A model generated the notes under the pieces. The model was not told the origin of the DNA and searched no databases. It saw nothing but the letters and a program-made list of their open reading frames with translations. Shown in pieces: positions 37,649-47,203 of a stretch of 64,000 bases of DNA; position 1 is the stretch's first letter; each line of letters starts with the position of its first letter. Both the position numbers and the translations under genes were made by a program. This DNA comes from Planctomycetaceae bacterium (GTDB taxonomy: Bacteria; Planctomycetota; Planctomycetia; Pirellulales; Pirellulaceae): contig JAIYDN010000100.1 in the NCBI GenBank assembly GCA_027487485.1, positions 52,796 through 116,795 on the forward strand. Reading direction: 5' to 3'.

Positions 37649-39214
37649 TCAGGGGGTTGGCTTTGAAGTTGCTGACGCCGACGTGTAAAACTGGACTAAA
37701 TCCGAGCGCAGTTTCGTGAGCGACGGTTGGAAGATATACATCATGTGCCCACCTTCGTAGAATCCGTACGTCAAATTATTTTTGAGCGACGGTTCCAACA
37801 TCAAATGGTTGGTTGTGTTCATCATGGCGAAGTGAGGTGTTGCTAGATCGTAGTACCCGCAGGCCAAGAAAACCTTTAGGTATGGGTTTGCAGTCATCGC
37901 CTTTCGAAGGGTATCGGTAGCATCCACGTACCGTCCTTCAAACCGACGGTAGCTCCATGGCTGTACATTGCCGGTCAAGATTTCGTAAACGCGATCTTCT
38001 TTGTATTCAAGGTTTCGCCGGACGTAGTCGTTGAAAGTTGCTGTGAACGGACCGAAGATTGCGGCCCCGCTCGCATCGTACTCATAACCGTCCCCCGCAT
38101 CGTCACGATCAATACCAACGTATCGGCTGTCGAAGCGTCCTACGGTCCGGCTCTTCGATCGCAGCAGTTCTTTTGCAAAGCGATCCATATCAATTCGCAG
38201 TTTTGCCTTGATCACGAACTCACGAGACAATCCTGTCAAGCGAGCTAGCTGATCCGCGGTGATACTAAATTCTTCCGGCGTAAGCGAAGTTCCTTTGAGA
38301 AGCGAGGCGGCATACCTTCCGTTTGCAAATTCTTCTGCTTGCTTGACCACAGACTCAACACTTTGGCTTTGCAGGTCGCTTGGTAGTGCCTTATGGTACC
38401 AAGCTGTCGCGGCATACGTCGGTAAGAATGTAATGTAGGGAAGATCATTGCTTCCACCAAATCGCAAGGTTTGAAAATTGATCACGCCCGAAACAATCAG
38501 GGCACCATTGAGCTCCATATAGTATCGGTCTTGCAGATAACCAGCCAAGCCCGCTGCACGCACTCCGCCGTAGCTCTCTCCAAGCACAAATTTTGGACTG
38601 AGCCAACGTTGGTACTTGGTCGTCCAGTCATGAATGAATTGACCAACGCTGCGAAGATCCTCTTCGTATCCGTGGAACTGCTCCTTGCCTTCCCCTTCGG
38701 ACGGGCGCGAATAACCTGTGCTGACAGGATCGATGAAAACAAGATCAGTTACATCCAGCAAGCTTAGGTCATTGTCTTCTAGTGAATAGGGTGGGCGCAA
38801 CGGGGTGGCATCATCGGGAAAGCGAATCCGCTTTGGGCCCAACATCCCAAGATGAAGCCAAACGCTGCTGCTGCCAGGGCCGCCGTTAAAACAGAACGTT
38901 ACCGGTCTCTTTTCGGCTGCCTCTACTCCAGTACGAGTGTAGGAGATAAAGAACACCTCTGCCTTCGACTTTAAAGCGTCGTCCTTCAGCGGCAGTTTAC
39001 CCGCCATGGCATCGTAAGAAATCTGATTGCCAGCGATAACGACGGAGTGTTTGGTCGTAACGATACTGTCTTTCGGTTCCTCTTGCTTGGGCTTTGCCGA
39101 AGCATCCGCGGTCGGTTTCTCCTGACTCCAGGCAGGGACAGATAACCCTAGCGTTACGAATAAAAAGCAAACTCTCCACGGAGCTGCTACGAAAATGGGC
39201 TGAATGCGAATCAT
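37649..39214 (-). CDS. Exported serine carboxypeptidase (S10 family)
   Basis: The protein is 521 residues. A signal peptide (about 1-30, ending VPAWSQ) is followed by an alpha/beta-hydrolase domain. The S10 features are visible: FNGGPGSSS (109-117) as the oxyanion region, catalytic Ser214 in GESYGG, Asp in CGYYDLATP and His in YEGGHMMY near the C-terminus. It would remove residues from peptide C-termini in the periplasm or outside the cell. It begins a minus-strand cluster that runs to 44.2 kb but has its own 100-nt upstream gap. Confidence 0.87.
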   Translation of the reverse strand: MIRIQPIFVAAPWRVCFLFVTLGLSVPAWSQEKPTADASAKPKQEEPKDSIVTTKHSVVIAGNQISYDAMAGKLPLKDDALKSKAEVFFISYTRTGVEAAEKRPVTFCFNGGPGSSSVWLHLGMLGPKRIRFPDDATPLRPPYSLEDNDLSLLDVTDLVFIDPVSTGYSRPSEGEGKEQFHGYEEDLRSVGQFIHDWTTKYQRWLSPKFVLGESYGGVRAAGLAGYLQDRYYMELNGALIVSGVINFQTLRFGGSNDLPYITFLPTYAATAWYHKALPSDLQSQSVESVVKQAEEFANGRYAASLLKGTSLTPEEFSITADQLARLTGLSREFVIKAKLRIDMDRFAKELLRSKSRTVGRFDSRYVGIDRDDAGDGYEYDASGAAIFGPFTATFNDYVRRNLEYKEDRVYEILTGNVQPWSYRRFEGRYVDATDTLRKAMTANPYLKVFLACGYYDLATPHFAMMNTTNHLMLEPSLKNNLTYGFYEGGHMMYIFQPSLTKLRSDLVQFYTSASATSKPTP

Positions 39215-39311
39215 GGTAGACGAAACCGTGGCTGGAAGAATCGAAATGCGACTTCAAACGGAGCGTCTAATTGTGTTCGCCACTAGCGTAAATTGCTAGA
39301 GATCGTTGATG

Positions 39312-40085
39312 CTACGAAGCTCTTTTGCGAATGCTTCGAAACCATTGTTCGGCTAGCAACCACGCTTTAGGGCGAGATCGAACACGAGGTAGCCTTCGCA
39401 GGGACGATTGTTGAAAGAGAGGCATATGTTTCATCAGCTCGTCCTGTGACATCGCGTCGCGATCCGCTTCCACGACGCTACCTACAAACTCCCCTAGGTT
39501 GCGTTCGGTTGGAAATGGGACTGCGGTTTCGCCGTCGTATTCAAACAAGTTGCTATGAACGACGCAATCGTCTTCAAATCTGGGGTAGATGACATCCCGC
39601 AAAAAGTCTTGGTCCTGGCCTTTGCTTTGCCATAAATTCCAGCGTTGGATCAATTGCTCCATGTCGGGAACACATCCTCCACGGCCTCCCCACATGCCTG
39701 CCATGATTGGAACTTTGTGGAGCGGGTGGTCGCGCATGATATGCAACGAACGACCACTTGCCAGCCATTCTTCCACTGCTGCTTTCTCGCGTTCGCTGAT
39801 GCGTGAATCGACATCGCGGACAATGACTGCGTCCAGTTTTGAATCTGCTAAAGGTAGAAATCGCCAAAACGTTCCGTCGACCGCGCTTACGCGACGCTTA
39901 TGGATAATCTCCGCCCCTTCTTGCTGCATCTTGGAAATCAGTGAATTCGGGATCTCATGCGAGCAATAAACGCGTGCCGTCCAGCCAGGATACACCGTCG
40001 ACGCAAGACGGACGTTTCGCAACGCACCGTCCAAGTAGACTGGTGAGTCACCAAAAACGGAGAACGAGATGATTCGCTTGGGCAT
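39312..40085 (-). CDS. Glycosyltransferase-like protein
   Basis: The protein is 257 residues from ATG 40085 (TTG 40097 would add four residues). It begins KRIISFSVFGDSPVYLDGA and has VIVRDVDSR, a DxD-type motif of GT-A nucleotide-sugar transferases. Other conserved-looking parts are MWGGRGGC and QDQDFLRDVIYPRF, resembling proteins that handle sugar-nucleotide donors in capsule or lipopolysaccharide synthesis. No membrane helix or signal peptide. Family membership is by motif only. Confidence 0.6.
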   Translation of the reverse strand: MPKRIISFSVFGDSPVYLDGALRNVRLASTVYPGWTARVYCSHEIPNSLISKMQQEGAEIIHKRRVSAVDGTFWRFLPLADSKLDAVIVRDVDSRISEREKAAVEEWLASGRSLHIMRDHPLHKVPIMAGMWGGRGGCVPDMEQLIQRWNLWQSKGQDQDFLRDVIYPRFEDDCVVHSNLFEYDGETAVPFPTERNLGEFVGSVVEADRDAMSQDELMKHMPLFQQSSLRRLPRVRSRPKAWLLAEQWFRSIRKRAS

Positions 40086-40235
40086 GGAGGGTTGCAATGA
40101 AACGGTGAGGGGGAAGTAGTCAGGGGGACCTGACTGTGCATTTTCGGTCGATTAAAAAAACTTCTAACTCGAATATCAAATGCCAATAGCCGTTTCAATA
40201 GCAATTATCGACCTCGGGTTGCTTCCGATAGCCGC

Positions 40236-41498
40236 CTAAGGCTTTACGCCGGAGGCAATATGGTATCGTCGCGACGGGAAGACTTCGCAATCGATGAACC
40301 AGCGTTCCAAGTTCTCCTGATACCACTTTGGTTGCTTGCTAACCAAAACTAGCCTTCCACCAGGACGTAGAGACCGATGAGCTGCGATCAAGAATTTTTC
40401 TGCAATTCGAAAATCGCCGAAGTAAGGTGGGTTCGCTAAAACCATGTCGTACTGACTGGGTTCTCCATAGATTCCGGTCGAGTTCAATTCGAGGGTCACG
40501 TTGGTTAGGCCATTGAGCGCAATCCCGCGGGCAACGCAATCTAACGATCGAGCGTTCGAATCCACCGCATGGACATGCGCCGAAGGGTCACGTTTAGCAA
40601 GCCCCAAGGTCACCGAGCCGCTTCCACAACCTATCTCTAGCAATTTCGCTTGAGGATAAACATCAACCGCATCCAGCAATTGACGTGCCCCGTTGTCCAA
40701 TTGTCGATGGGAGAAAACACCAGGCCGCGTGATGAAGCGAACCAATTCTTCACAGTCGCGAAACGCGAGTTCACAAGAGAAGTCTTTCACCTTTTTCAAG
40801 GGGACTGTTTTATCAATCATGTAGACAACGGCGTCGTCGAACTTCCGAACCTTAACGCTCTTTTCCAGTTGCTTCAGTTGCTCCTGAACCCATTTGTCTT
40901 GAGGATTATCCACAGAGACCACTAGCCTGCCGCCAACGGCCAATCGGTGGTACATCTGCTGAAGATAGTCCCGCGCTAGTTCTACTTCCCCCGAAACGAT
41001 CAGTGGTAGAAGTGCTAATTGGTAGTCGCGTTCAGGCAAGTCTGCGACGCAAGTGATGTTTAAGTTTGATGGCACCGTTCCTGGGGGCGAATCGGCGTTT
41101 TCTCCCAGAGCGGAATGCTCCAATGCTCTTAAGGCGGGGAATTGATCCAGATACCAAACCGTGACTTGAGCGTTGGAATGCGCCTTTGCAAACCATTCGG
41201 CAGCCTGAGCTCGGCCGGTTGAAATGCATGCCACCTGAAGTGGATCCGATGGATTCGCGAGGAGCGAGCTGAAAGGCGTCAGATCGAGATTGCTAACGAT
41301 TTCCCAGAGCCGTTGCTCTTCACAGCGTGGCGCCAACCGTTCCAGTTTCCGGACCTCTGGAATGCTTTGCGGTTCGTTCGACTCAATATCGTCTAAGTAT
41401 TCGTCGGCGTCGTTGGGTTCTAACAGGGACATTCGGTCTTGTATCTGGCTTTGCATCAATAGACAACATCGGGGAAAGCTTTCTATCCTAAGCCACAT
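40236..41498 (-). CDS. RsmC/RlmG-like rRNA methyltransferase
   Basis: The protein is 420 residues with two methyltransferase-like halves, the layout of RsmC and RlmG. The C-terminal half has LLEIGCGSGSVTLGLA as the SAM-binding loop, AVDSNARSLD, and MVLANPPY, the NPPY tetrapeptide of N-methyltransferases. FSHRQLDNGARQLLD just before is typical of RsmC-type enzymes, which methylate the exocyclic nitrogen of a guanine. The N-terminal half is degenerate, which fits the family. The first 22 residues are doubtful; ATGs at 41456 and 41432 are alternative starts. The gene follows the E2-like acyltransferase gene by 40 nt. Confidence 0.75.
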   Translation of the reverse strand: MWLRIESFPRCCLLMQSQIQDRMSLLEPNDADEYLDDIESNEPQSIPEVRKLERLAPRCEEQRLWEIVSNLDLTPFSSLLANPSDPLQVACISTGRAQAAEWFAKAHSNAQVTVWYLDQFPALRALEHSALGENADSPPGTVPSNLNITCVADLPERDYQLALLPLIVSGEVELARDYLQQMYHRLAVGGRLVVSVDNPQDKWVQEQLKQLEKSVKVRKFDDAVVYMIDKTVPLKKVKDFSCELAFRDCEELVRFITRPGVFSHRQLDNGARQLLDAVDVYPQAKLLEIGCGSGSVTLGLAKRDPSAHVHAVDSNARSLDCVARGIALNGLTNVTLELNSTGIYGEPSQYDMVLANPPYFGDFRIAEKFLIAAHRSLRPGGRLVLVSKQPKWYQENLERWFIDCEVFPSRRYHIASGVKP

Positions 41499-41538
41499 CC
41501 CTTTCGCTTACTAGGCTCTTCTCCAAAACAAACGCCTT

Positions 41539-42324
41539 CTAGGCTGCGGAAGAAACCCTGTCCATGTGGGCGGAGTTCGCCCCCAAGGCCTGCAATTCGT
41601 TCAATACCTCACCGCACAGCTTGTCCTCCAGGCGGCTTAACGCAGTAGCAGCCAAGGCACCGTCGATGGTTCGGTGGTCGGCAATCAGGACCACTTCCAT
41701 GGTTCCGCTTGCATCGATTGGCCCAAACGCAAGACTGGAGGCTGTAATCAGTGGATGATGCAGATTCAGCGCGAAGTGACCTGCCAGGCTGGAGATACTG
41801 AAGGTTCCAATATGCTTGGCTCGCTTCCTCCCCGAAAGATTCATCAAGCACCACCAGCTCCAGCGTCGCAGCAACCAGGGGGTTCGTTCTAGCGTTAAGC
41901 CTTCGCGATAAACTTGTTGCAACGGTGCATCGCGAAAGTCGTCAAGCTGTTTTTGCAGATCCAATAAGGTCATTGACTCAGCGGCAATCCAGCGGCCCCA
42001 AATCAATCGCTCTACACCGTTGTCGTCTTTCCTTTGCACGGAAACAGAACAAACGGAATGTGGATGCCGGTATAGATGTCGAAATGGATAAGAAACGTAA
42101 AGGTCTCGTAACTCCGGCAATTCCTCGCAGACCATCGCGTAAGCTCGGCCAAACAAGCAAGTCCAACCGATCCGGCTGGGGCTGGCGGATCTCGCAAGAT
42201 CCACCTTCGCAAGGTTCATCTTGCGAAGGACTGGAAAGCTTGGGATCCGTTGCGATTGGCTCAGAATATCGAGCACGGTTTCACGGTGCTTGGGAAACCT
42301 GCGTCGGCTGCCTTGGGTTCCCAT
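41539..42324 (-). CDS. Lipoyl-less E2-like acyltransferase
   Basis: The protein is 261 residues and consists only of a domain like the catalytic domain of 2-oxoacid dehydrogenase E2 (chloramphenicol-acetyltransferase fold). Near the C-terminus ADHRTIDG holds His217 and Asp221, the active-site motif DHRxxDG of E2. HPLITASSLAFG precedes it. There is no lipoyl or subunit-binding domain, and the length equals a single catalytic domain. It may transfer acyl groups from CoA to a small molecule or to an exported polymer. It starts 5 nt after the stop of the foldase gene, so the two are co-transcribed. An ordinary E2 with all domains is present elsewhere in the window (29.6-30.9 kb). Confidence 0.7.
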   Translation of the reverse strand: MGTQGSRRRFPKHRETVLDILSQSQRIPSFPVLRKMNLAKVDLARSASPSRIGWTCLFGRAYAMVCEELPELRDLYVSYPFRHLYRHPHSVCSVSVQRKDDNGVERLIWGRWIAAESMTLLDLQKQLDDFRDAPLQQVYREGLTLERTPWLLRRWSWWCLMNLSGRKRAKHIGTFSISSLAGHFALNLHHPLITASSLAFGPIDASGTMEVVLIADHRTIDGALAATALSRLEDKLCGEVLNELQALGANSAHMDRVSSAA

Positions 42325-42329
42325 GGACT

Positions 42330-44237
42330 CTACCGTGTCTTTGTCTCTTGATTCAGGGTATCAAGAGCGGCTTGAGTCTCTGCATTGCCAACTTTGCTTT
42401 TCTTGAGCGACAAGAAGTTGGTAATCTGAGCTTCGTCCATGAGCTTCGACAAGTGTTTGTCCATGGCGACACGTTGTTTCTTTTCAAGGATGTCCTTGTA
42501 CAGTTCGCCCTTGACCACATTAAAGTCGGTGACGACTGGTGTGGTCAGCCCTTGGCTTTTCAGAATGATGTATTGACCACTCACTTCGATGATGCCCGAA
42601 AGATCACCCGGCTTTAAGGAGAAGGCTGCCTTTTCTAAATTGGGTTGGCCACCATGCTGACGCAATGGTGGTACTTTTCCAAAATTGCTTCGCGAGCTTG
42701 GTTCGACGGAGTATTGGTTTGCAAGCTCGCCGAAGTACTCCTCGGAATTCTTCCCACGTGCCATCTCCCAGACGCTTTGGGCTGTTCGCTGATTGCTCAA
42801 AACAATTGCAAGGACCTGAGCTCGAGGGCCGTAGTTCGATTCGAAGCCCTTTCGCAGATCTTCTTCGGTGACCTGAGCTTTTCCGTCAACCAGCTTCTTG
42901 AGGGCTACGGTTGGCCAGATCGCATCATGGATGTAGACGTCCATGGTCACGCCGTCTTCAGCCTGAACGTGCTTGACCCAGTCAGCAATGTTGGGGGACC
43001 CGTCGCTATTCACAAACCCATAGTAGTCCGCTGCCCGAGCGATCTCGTTGTCGATGTCTTGCTGAGCGACTTGCAATTGAGCCTTGGCGAGAGCGACTTC
43101 AATCAGCTTTCGATTGATTTCGCCTTCGAGGATTTGGCTGCCGTGACGCTTCACGCAAGCTTGGTCGAATTGCTGCATCGAAATGCTTTGGCCATTCACA
43201 ATCGCTGCCACGTTGGGGTATTGTGCCTGGAGCTCCGGCTTGGCGTAAACCATCGTGATTTGGCTGGATTGGCGAAGCGAACCGTAGACGGTTTCAGCAG
43301 CCTCTCTCAACTTAACATCTTCAAGATCGGACTTGAGTCTGGCTTGGATCTCCTGCATTTGAGCAGCAGGCGGATTTTGGGGCGGAATGTGCTTCACGCA
43401 CTGCAGCATGACTTGCATATCTCCCGCAGCGAAGATTTTGGAGATCTGGTTTGGCTGAAGCGAAAACGCGATCGCTTCCAGTTCGTCATCACCAGTGTGC
43501 TTTCGGATCGGAGGCAGAACACCTTCAGCACTGGCGCTCGTGGCGTCTTCGCTGTGATCCCTGGCTAGGATCTTGAAGGAATCGGGCTTCGCTGTCGCCT
43601 CTTTATGTAGTTGAGCTGCTTTCTGAGGATCTTTGCAAGCGATCATCCGAACCATTACCTTCGGACCAAATTCGCTTTGAAACGCCAAGTCCAGATCCTG
43701 TGGCGATACTTTGATCTGCTCTTTTGCTAACCCTCGCAAGGCTAACATCGGCCAAATAATGTCGGACGCGTACTGTTCGGGAGTGATGTTCCGCTCGTCT
43801 TCGATCAGCTTAAGATACATGGCCGTCGACAGGTTAAACTTGCTTGCGGTTCTCGCAATCTCGTCGTCGACCTCTTTTTGAACGACGGCCACTTTTTGTG
43901 CCTGACATGCTTGATAGATCAAGGTCTTGTTCACTAGATCTTCCAGCACCATTTCGCCGAACCGCATTCTGCATTGAGCCGCCAATTCATTGATCGAAAT
44001 GGGCGTTCCATTGACTGTCGCGACCACCGCGGGGCCAGCGTTGGGGTCGTCAGCCAGAGTTTTGGTCGAAGAGGCAGTGGCGGCAGGAACCGCCTTTTTG
44101 CCCAGGTTGCCACGCCCTGAACCATCTTGAGCGAACGCCAACGGAAGTCCGATGGATAGGGCCACGGGTGCGATAAACGCCAATTGGATGGTGGCTCGGA
44201 CGATAGACCTACGTTGAGTTTGATTCTTCATTCGCAT
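42330..44237 (-). CDS. Duplicated parvulin-type periplasmic foldase
   Basis: The protein is 635 residues with a signal peptide (about 1-35, ending PLAFAQ). The mature part is two tandem copies of a SurA-like chaperone N-domain plus a PpiC-type rotamase domain. Copy 1 starts at VVATVNGTPISINELA and copy 2 at AAIVNGQSISMQQFDQ. Each contains an IWP-L element (IIWPMLALRGL and IWPTVALKKL), a YGP/FGP segment, and ends with IR-HTGDDELEAIAFSL or LRQHGGQPNLEKAAFSL. Such proteins isomerise prolyl bonds and help outer-membrane proteins fold. The duplication is unusual for length and order. First gene of the minus-strand cluster. Confidence 0.8.
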   Translation of the reverse strand: MRMKNQTQRRSIVRATIQLAFIAPVALSIGLPLAFAQDGSGRGNLGKKAVPAATASSTKTLADDPNAGPAVVATVNGTPISINELAAQCRMRFGEMVLEDLVNKTLIYQACQAQKVAVVQKEVDDEIARTASKFNLSTAMYLKLIEDERNITPEQYASDIIWPMLALRGLAKEQIKVSPQDLDLAFQSEFGPKVMVRMIACKDPQKAAQLHKEATAKPDSFKILARDHSEDATSASAEGVLPPIRKHTGDDELEAIAFSLQPNQISKIFAAGDMQVMLQCVKHIPPQNPPAAQMQEIQARLKSDLEDVKLREAAETVYGSLRQSSQITMVYAKPELQAQYPNVAAIVNGQSISMQQFDQACVKRHGSQILEGEINRKLIEVALAKAQLQVAQQDIDNEIARAADYYGFVNSDGSPNIADWVKHVQAEDGVTMDVYIHDAIWPTVALKKLVDGKAQVTEEDLRKGFESNYGPRAQVLAIVLSNQRTAQSVWEMARGKNSEEYFGELANQYSVEPSSRSNFGKVPPLRQHGGQPNLEKAAFSLKPGDLSGIIEVSGQYIILKSQGLTTPVVTDFNVVKGELYKDILEKKQRVAMDKHLSKLMDEAQITNFLSLKKSKVGNAETQAALDTLNQETKTR

Positions 44238-45086
44238 CGTAATCCCTTATGAAATGCGGGGCAATGTATTGCGGGTGCCCACGGAGTTAACTTGCAACCC
44301 TGCTTGCCAGCCCATGATCATCGTGACTGGGGTTCATTCTGGTTCAAGCGAGCTACGTAAGGGGGGCAGTGTACGTAGCCAGCGAAACCCAGGTCAAGAC
44401 AGATTGAGCCAACAAATCGAGCTAGCCAGCCCGTAGCCGGAGTCGCCAGACTTCGGTCAACCAATTGTCGGCCCGTAGCCGGAGTCGCCAGACTTCGGTC
44501 GACTAATTGTTGCCCCGTAACCGTAGTCGCCAGACTTCGGTCAACTAATTGTTGCCCCGTAGCCGGAGTCGCCAGACTTCGGTCAACGAGTTCATGCCCT
44601 AACGTTGGCAGGCCCGAATCGCCTTTATCGACTGTGCCCCTATCGAACGGCAAGCGACTGTTGATTTTTGAACCTGCGGCAAGGAGGCTCTAAAATCGAA
44701 ATGTTTTGCGATCTCCATAGATTTTCGAGTTTTCGAGGCATGCTTCGAAAAACGTTTCGTCGATAACCCTTCCCTTGGCTCGGCGTTCGATGCGAGGAAA
44801 ATGCATCAGCCTGGCGAGAATACCTGGCTATAGTGCGTTTGGGCTTGTGATCCTTGCCTGCCTTTACCATACTTTCAGGCTGAATTACATAGACATTGTG
44901 CTGAGACACGTTTCGCGATGTAGCGAATAGTAACGGTCACTGGATTCCAGATGGCCGTTTGTTTTTTGGTGTTGTTTAAATACTCGCCTAAATCTGGACT
45001 CGGCAAGCGGTGCATGCTCCTTGGGACATGATCATCGCAGCACCTTTTTGCGAAGAGCCTTTGGCTCGGAAGTGGGACTTTAGAAA
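44238..45086. other. Intergenic stretch with a 42-bp repeat array
   Basis: About 850 nt between the divergently transcribed foldase and rpsD. It includes the repeat array at 44430 and otherwise no supportable gene. A short hairpin GAGCC-TTT-GGCTC sits at 45055-45067, just before rpsD. The candidate frames at 44640-44909 and 44875-45114 on the minus strand are not convincing. Confidence 0.4.
44430..44598 (+). repeat. Four copies of a 42-bp tandem repeat
   Basis: Units begin CCGTAGCCGGAGTCGCCAGA at 44431, 44473, 44515 and 44557, exactly 42 nt apart. The third unit reads CCGTAACCGTAG and the spacer after the first is CCAATTGTCGG, so units are not identical. AGTC-GCCA-GACT within each can form a short hairpin. 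Because 42 is a multiple of three, the repeat keeps a frame open on the minus strand; there is no support for translation. Confidence 0.9.
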
Positions 45087-45698
45087 ATGGCACGATATAC
45101 CGGCCCGAAAGCACGCGTTAACCGACGTTTTGGAGCGGTTTTGTATGAAAGCGCGGGCGCCATGCGAGCTTACGAAAAGAGAAGCGAGCAGCCACCTGGG
45201 ATGCACCCCAAGGGACGCCGAACCAGTAACTACGGTACCGCTTTGTCCGAGAAGCAAAAGATCAAGTACTACTACGGGTTGGGCGAACGCCAACTGCGTC
45301 GGTACTTCGATGATGCAGTTCGCAAAAAGGGGAACACGGGTGAAACTCTGTTGTTGATGTGCGAGCGCCGTTTGGACAATATCGTCCGTCGGATCGGTCT
45401 TTCGAAAACTCGTCCTCAAGCCCGTCAAGGTATTGTTCACGGTCACTTCAAGGTTAACGGAGTGAAAGTAACTAGCCCTTCGTACATGTTGCGACCTGGC
45501 GATGTTTTGGAAATTCGAAGCAACGAAGCGATTCGGAACCTTTACCGTGGCATCATTGCGAACAATTCGCCAGTGCCTTTGGAGTGGGTTTCGCTGGACA
45601 GCGAAGGCTTGAAGGCGATCGTTCAGGGAAATCCTGGACCGTCTGACATCTCTTTGCCAGTAAACGCAAACATCGTGGTTGAATTCCTGTCTCGATAG
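45087..45698 (+). CDS. rpsD: 30S ribosomal protein S4
   Basis: The 203-residue protein has the full length of bacterial S4. It begins MARYTGPKARVNRRFG. The S4 RNA-binding domain is at about residues 90-155 (ERRLDNIVRRIG...KTRPQARQ...VNG). There are no N-terminal zinc cysteines, so it is the zinc-independent form. S4 binds 16S rRNA early in 30S assembly. It is not in a ribosomal protein operon here; the next gene on the strand, 24 nt away, is lipoamide dehydrogenase. Confidence 0.95.
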   Translation: MARYTGPKARVNRRFGAVLYESAGAMRAYEKRSEQPPGMHPKGRRTSNYGTALSEKQKIKYYYGLGERQLRRYFDDAVRKKGNTGETLLLMCERRLDNIVRRIGLSKTRPQARQGIVHGHFKVNGVKVTSPSYMLRPGDVLEIRSNEAIRNLYRGIIANNSPVPLEWVSLDSEGLKAIVQGNPGPSDISLPVNANIVVEFLSR

Positions 45699-45722
45699 TT
45701 TCTCTAGCTTGCTGTTTGTCAA

Positions 45723-47150
45723 ATGCACTCTCCTGTTGTTGTTTTGGGCGGCGGGCCCGGCGGTTATGCGGCAGCCTTTTTGGCTGCCGACGAAGGCCTT
45801 GAAGTTGTCTTGGTGGAAGCTGAGTCAAAACTCGGGGGAACTTGCTTGTTACGGGGGTGCATTCCTTCCAAAGCACTATTGCACGTAGCAAAAGTGCTAG
45901 GCGAAGCTCATGCAATGCAAGAAGAATGGGGTGTCGATTTCGGCACTCCTAAGATTGACATCGATAAAGTACGCGCCCGCAAAGAGAAAGTCATCGAAAC
46001 CCTGACTGGCGGTCTTGGGCAACTCGCCAAACGCCGGAATGTCAAGGTGATTCGAGCTCGCGGAAAGTTCGAGAATTCGACAACGCTTTTGCTGGAAGGA
46101 TCTGATCCTTCTATCCCAGAAGGCGGGCGATTGACATTTGACTATTGCGTGGTTGCAACCGGTAGCGTCCCTGCGATGCCTCCAGCTTTCAACATCGGTT
46201 CTTCCCGAGTTATGGACTCGACAGGAGCTTTGGCTTTAGCCGACATTCCTGAAAAGTTGCTGGTAATCGGTGGTGGCTACATCGGACTAGAAATGGGAAC
46301 CGTTTACGCCCATCTGGGGTCCAAAGTTTCCGTAGTGGAGTGGACCGACGGTTTGCTTCCTGGCGCCGATCGTGACTTGGTAAAGCCACTTCACAATCGC
46401 TTGAAGAAACTTCTAGACAACCGTATTTTCCTGAATACAAAAGTTGGTTCCCTGGCTGAAGTTGATCAGCAAATTGAAGTCACTTTCGAAGGGCCCGGGA
46501 AGTTCGGTCATGAACGATTCGATCGAGTTCTGGTCAGCGTTGGACGCAGGCCCGTCACTCAAGGCCTTGGTTTGGAAACGACCAGCGTTCAAGTCAATCT
46601 AAAAGGCTTCATTGTTTGCGACAAGCAACAACGTACCGCAGACCCTCACATCTTCGCGATTGGGGACGTGGCGGGGGATCCGATGCTAGCTCATAAAGCA
46701 AGCCATGAAGCGAAGGTTGCGATCGAAGTCATTCTGGGCAAGCCTGCTGTGTTTGACAAAGCTGCAATTCCAGCAGTGGTCTTCACCGATCCTGAAATCG
46801 CATGGGCTGGACTCACCGATGATCAAGCGAAACGAGAAGGTCGCAAGGTCGATATCGAAGTTTATCCTTGGGCAGCTAGCGGCCGCGCTCAGGCGCTAGG
46901 TATCACCGATGGGTTCACGAAATGGCTCGTCGATCCTGAAACGCATCGTGTTCTCGGTTGTGGAATCGTGGGTTCCGGAGCGGGCGAGCTAATCGCGGAA
47001 GCCGCGCTCGCAATCGAGATGGGGTGCGAAGTTCGCGACATTACAGAAACCGTTCACCCTCATCCGACACTCAGCGAAACATTGATGAACGCTGGCGAAG
47101 TGCATTTTGGTACGGCAACGGAAATCTACAAGCCAAAGCGACATTCGTAA
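45723..47150 (+). CDS. lpdA: Dihydrolipoyl dehydrogenase (E3)
   Basis: The protein is 475 residues. FAD loop GGGPGG lies at 9-14, redox disulfide Cys41-Cys46 in GGTCLLRGCIPSK, NAD loop GGGYIGLEMG near 180, and GDVAGDPMLAHKASHEA in the middle. The C-terminal HPHPTLSE contains the catalytic His-Glu pair. It reoxidises dihydrolipoamide for 2-oxoacid dehydrogenases or the glycine cleavage system. It is co-directional with rpsD (24 nt gap). The E2 gene at 30 kb is a possible partner in the cell. Confidence 0.93.
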   Translation: MHSPVVVLGGGPGGYAAAFLAADEGLEVVLVEAESKLGGTCLLRGCIPSKALLHVAKVLGEAHAMQEEWGVDFGTPKIDIDKVRARKEKVIETLTGGLGQLAKRRNVKVIRARGKFENSTTLLLEGSDPSIPEGGRLTFDYCVVATGSVPAMPPAFNIGSSRVMDSTGALALADIPEKLLVIGGGYIGLEMGTVYAHLGSKVSVVEWTDGLLPGADRDLVKPLHNRLKKLLDNRIFLNTKVGSLAEVDQQIEVTFEGPGKFGHERFDRVLVSVGRRPVTQGLGLETTSVQVNLKGFIVCDKQQRTADPHIFAIGDVAGDPMLAHKASHEAKVAIEVILGKPAVFDKAAIPAVVFTDPEIAWAGLTDDQAKREGRKVDIEVYPWAASGRAQALGITDGFTKWLVDPETHRVLGCGIVGSGAGELIAEAALAIEMGCEVRDITETVHPHPTLSETLMNAGEVHFGTATEIYKPKRHS

Positions 47151-47203
47151 GACGATCGTAGTTTATTCGCTGATCCAACAGCGAAATCATCGGTAGGGAT
47201 TTG

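Noticed and set aside
44430..44598. CRISPR array
   Set aside because: Whole 42-bp units are similar, leaving no unique spacers, and no cas genes are nearby.
44318..44653. Minus-strand frame with a 14-residue repeat
   Set aside because: The 42-bp period keeps the frame open; base-level conservation includes all codon positions, as expected for a non-coding repeat.
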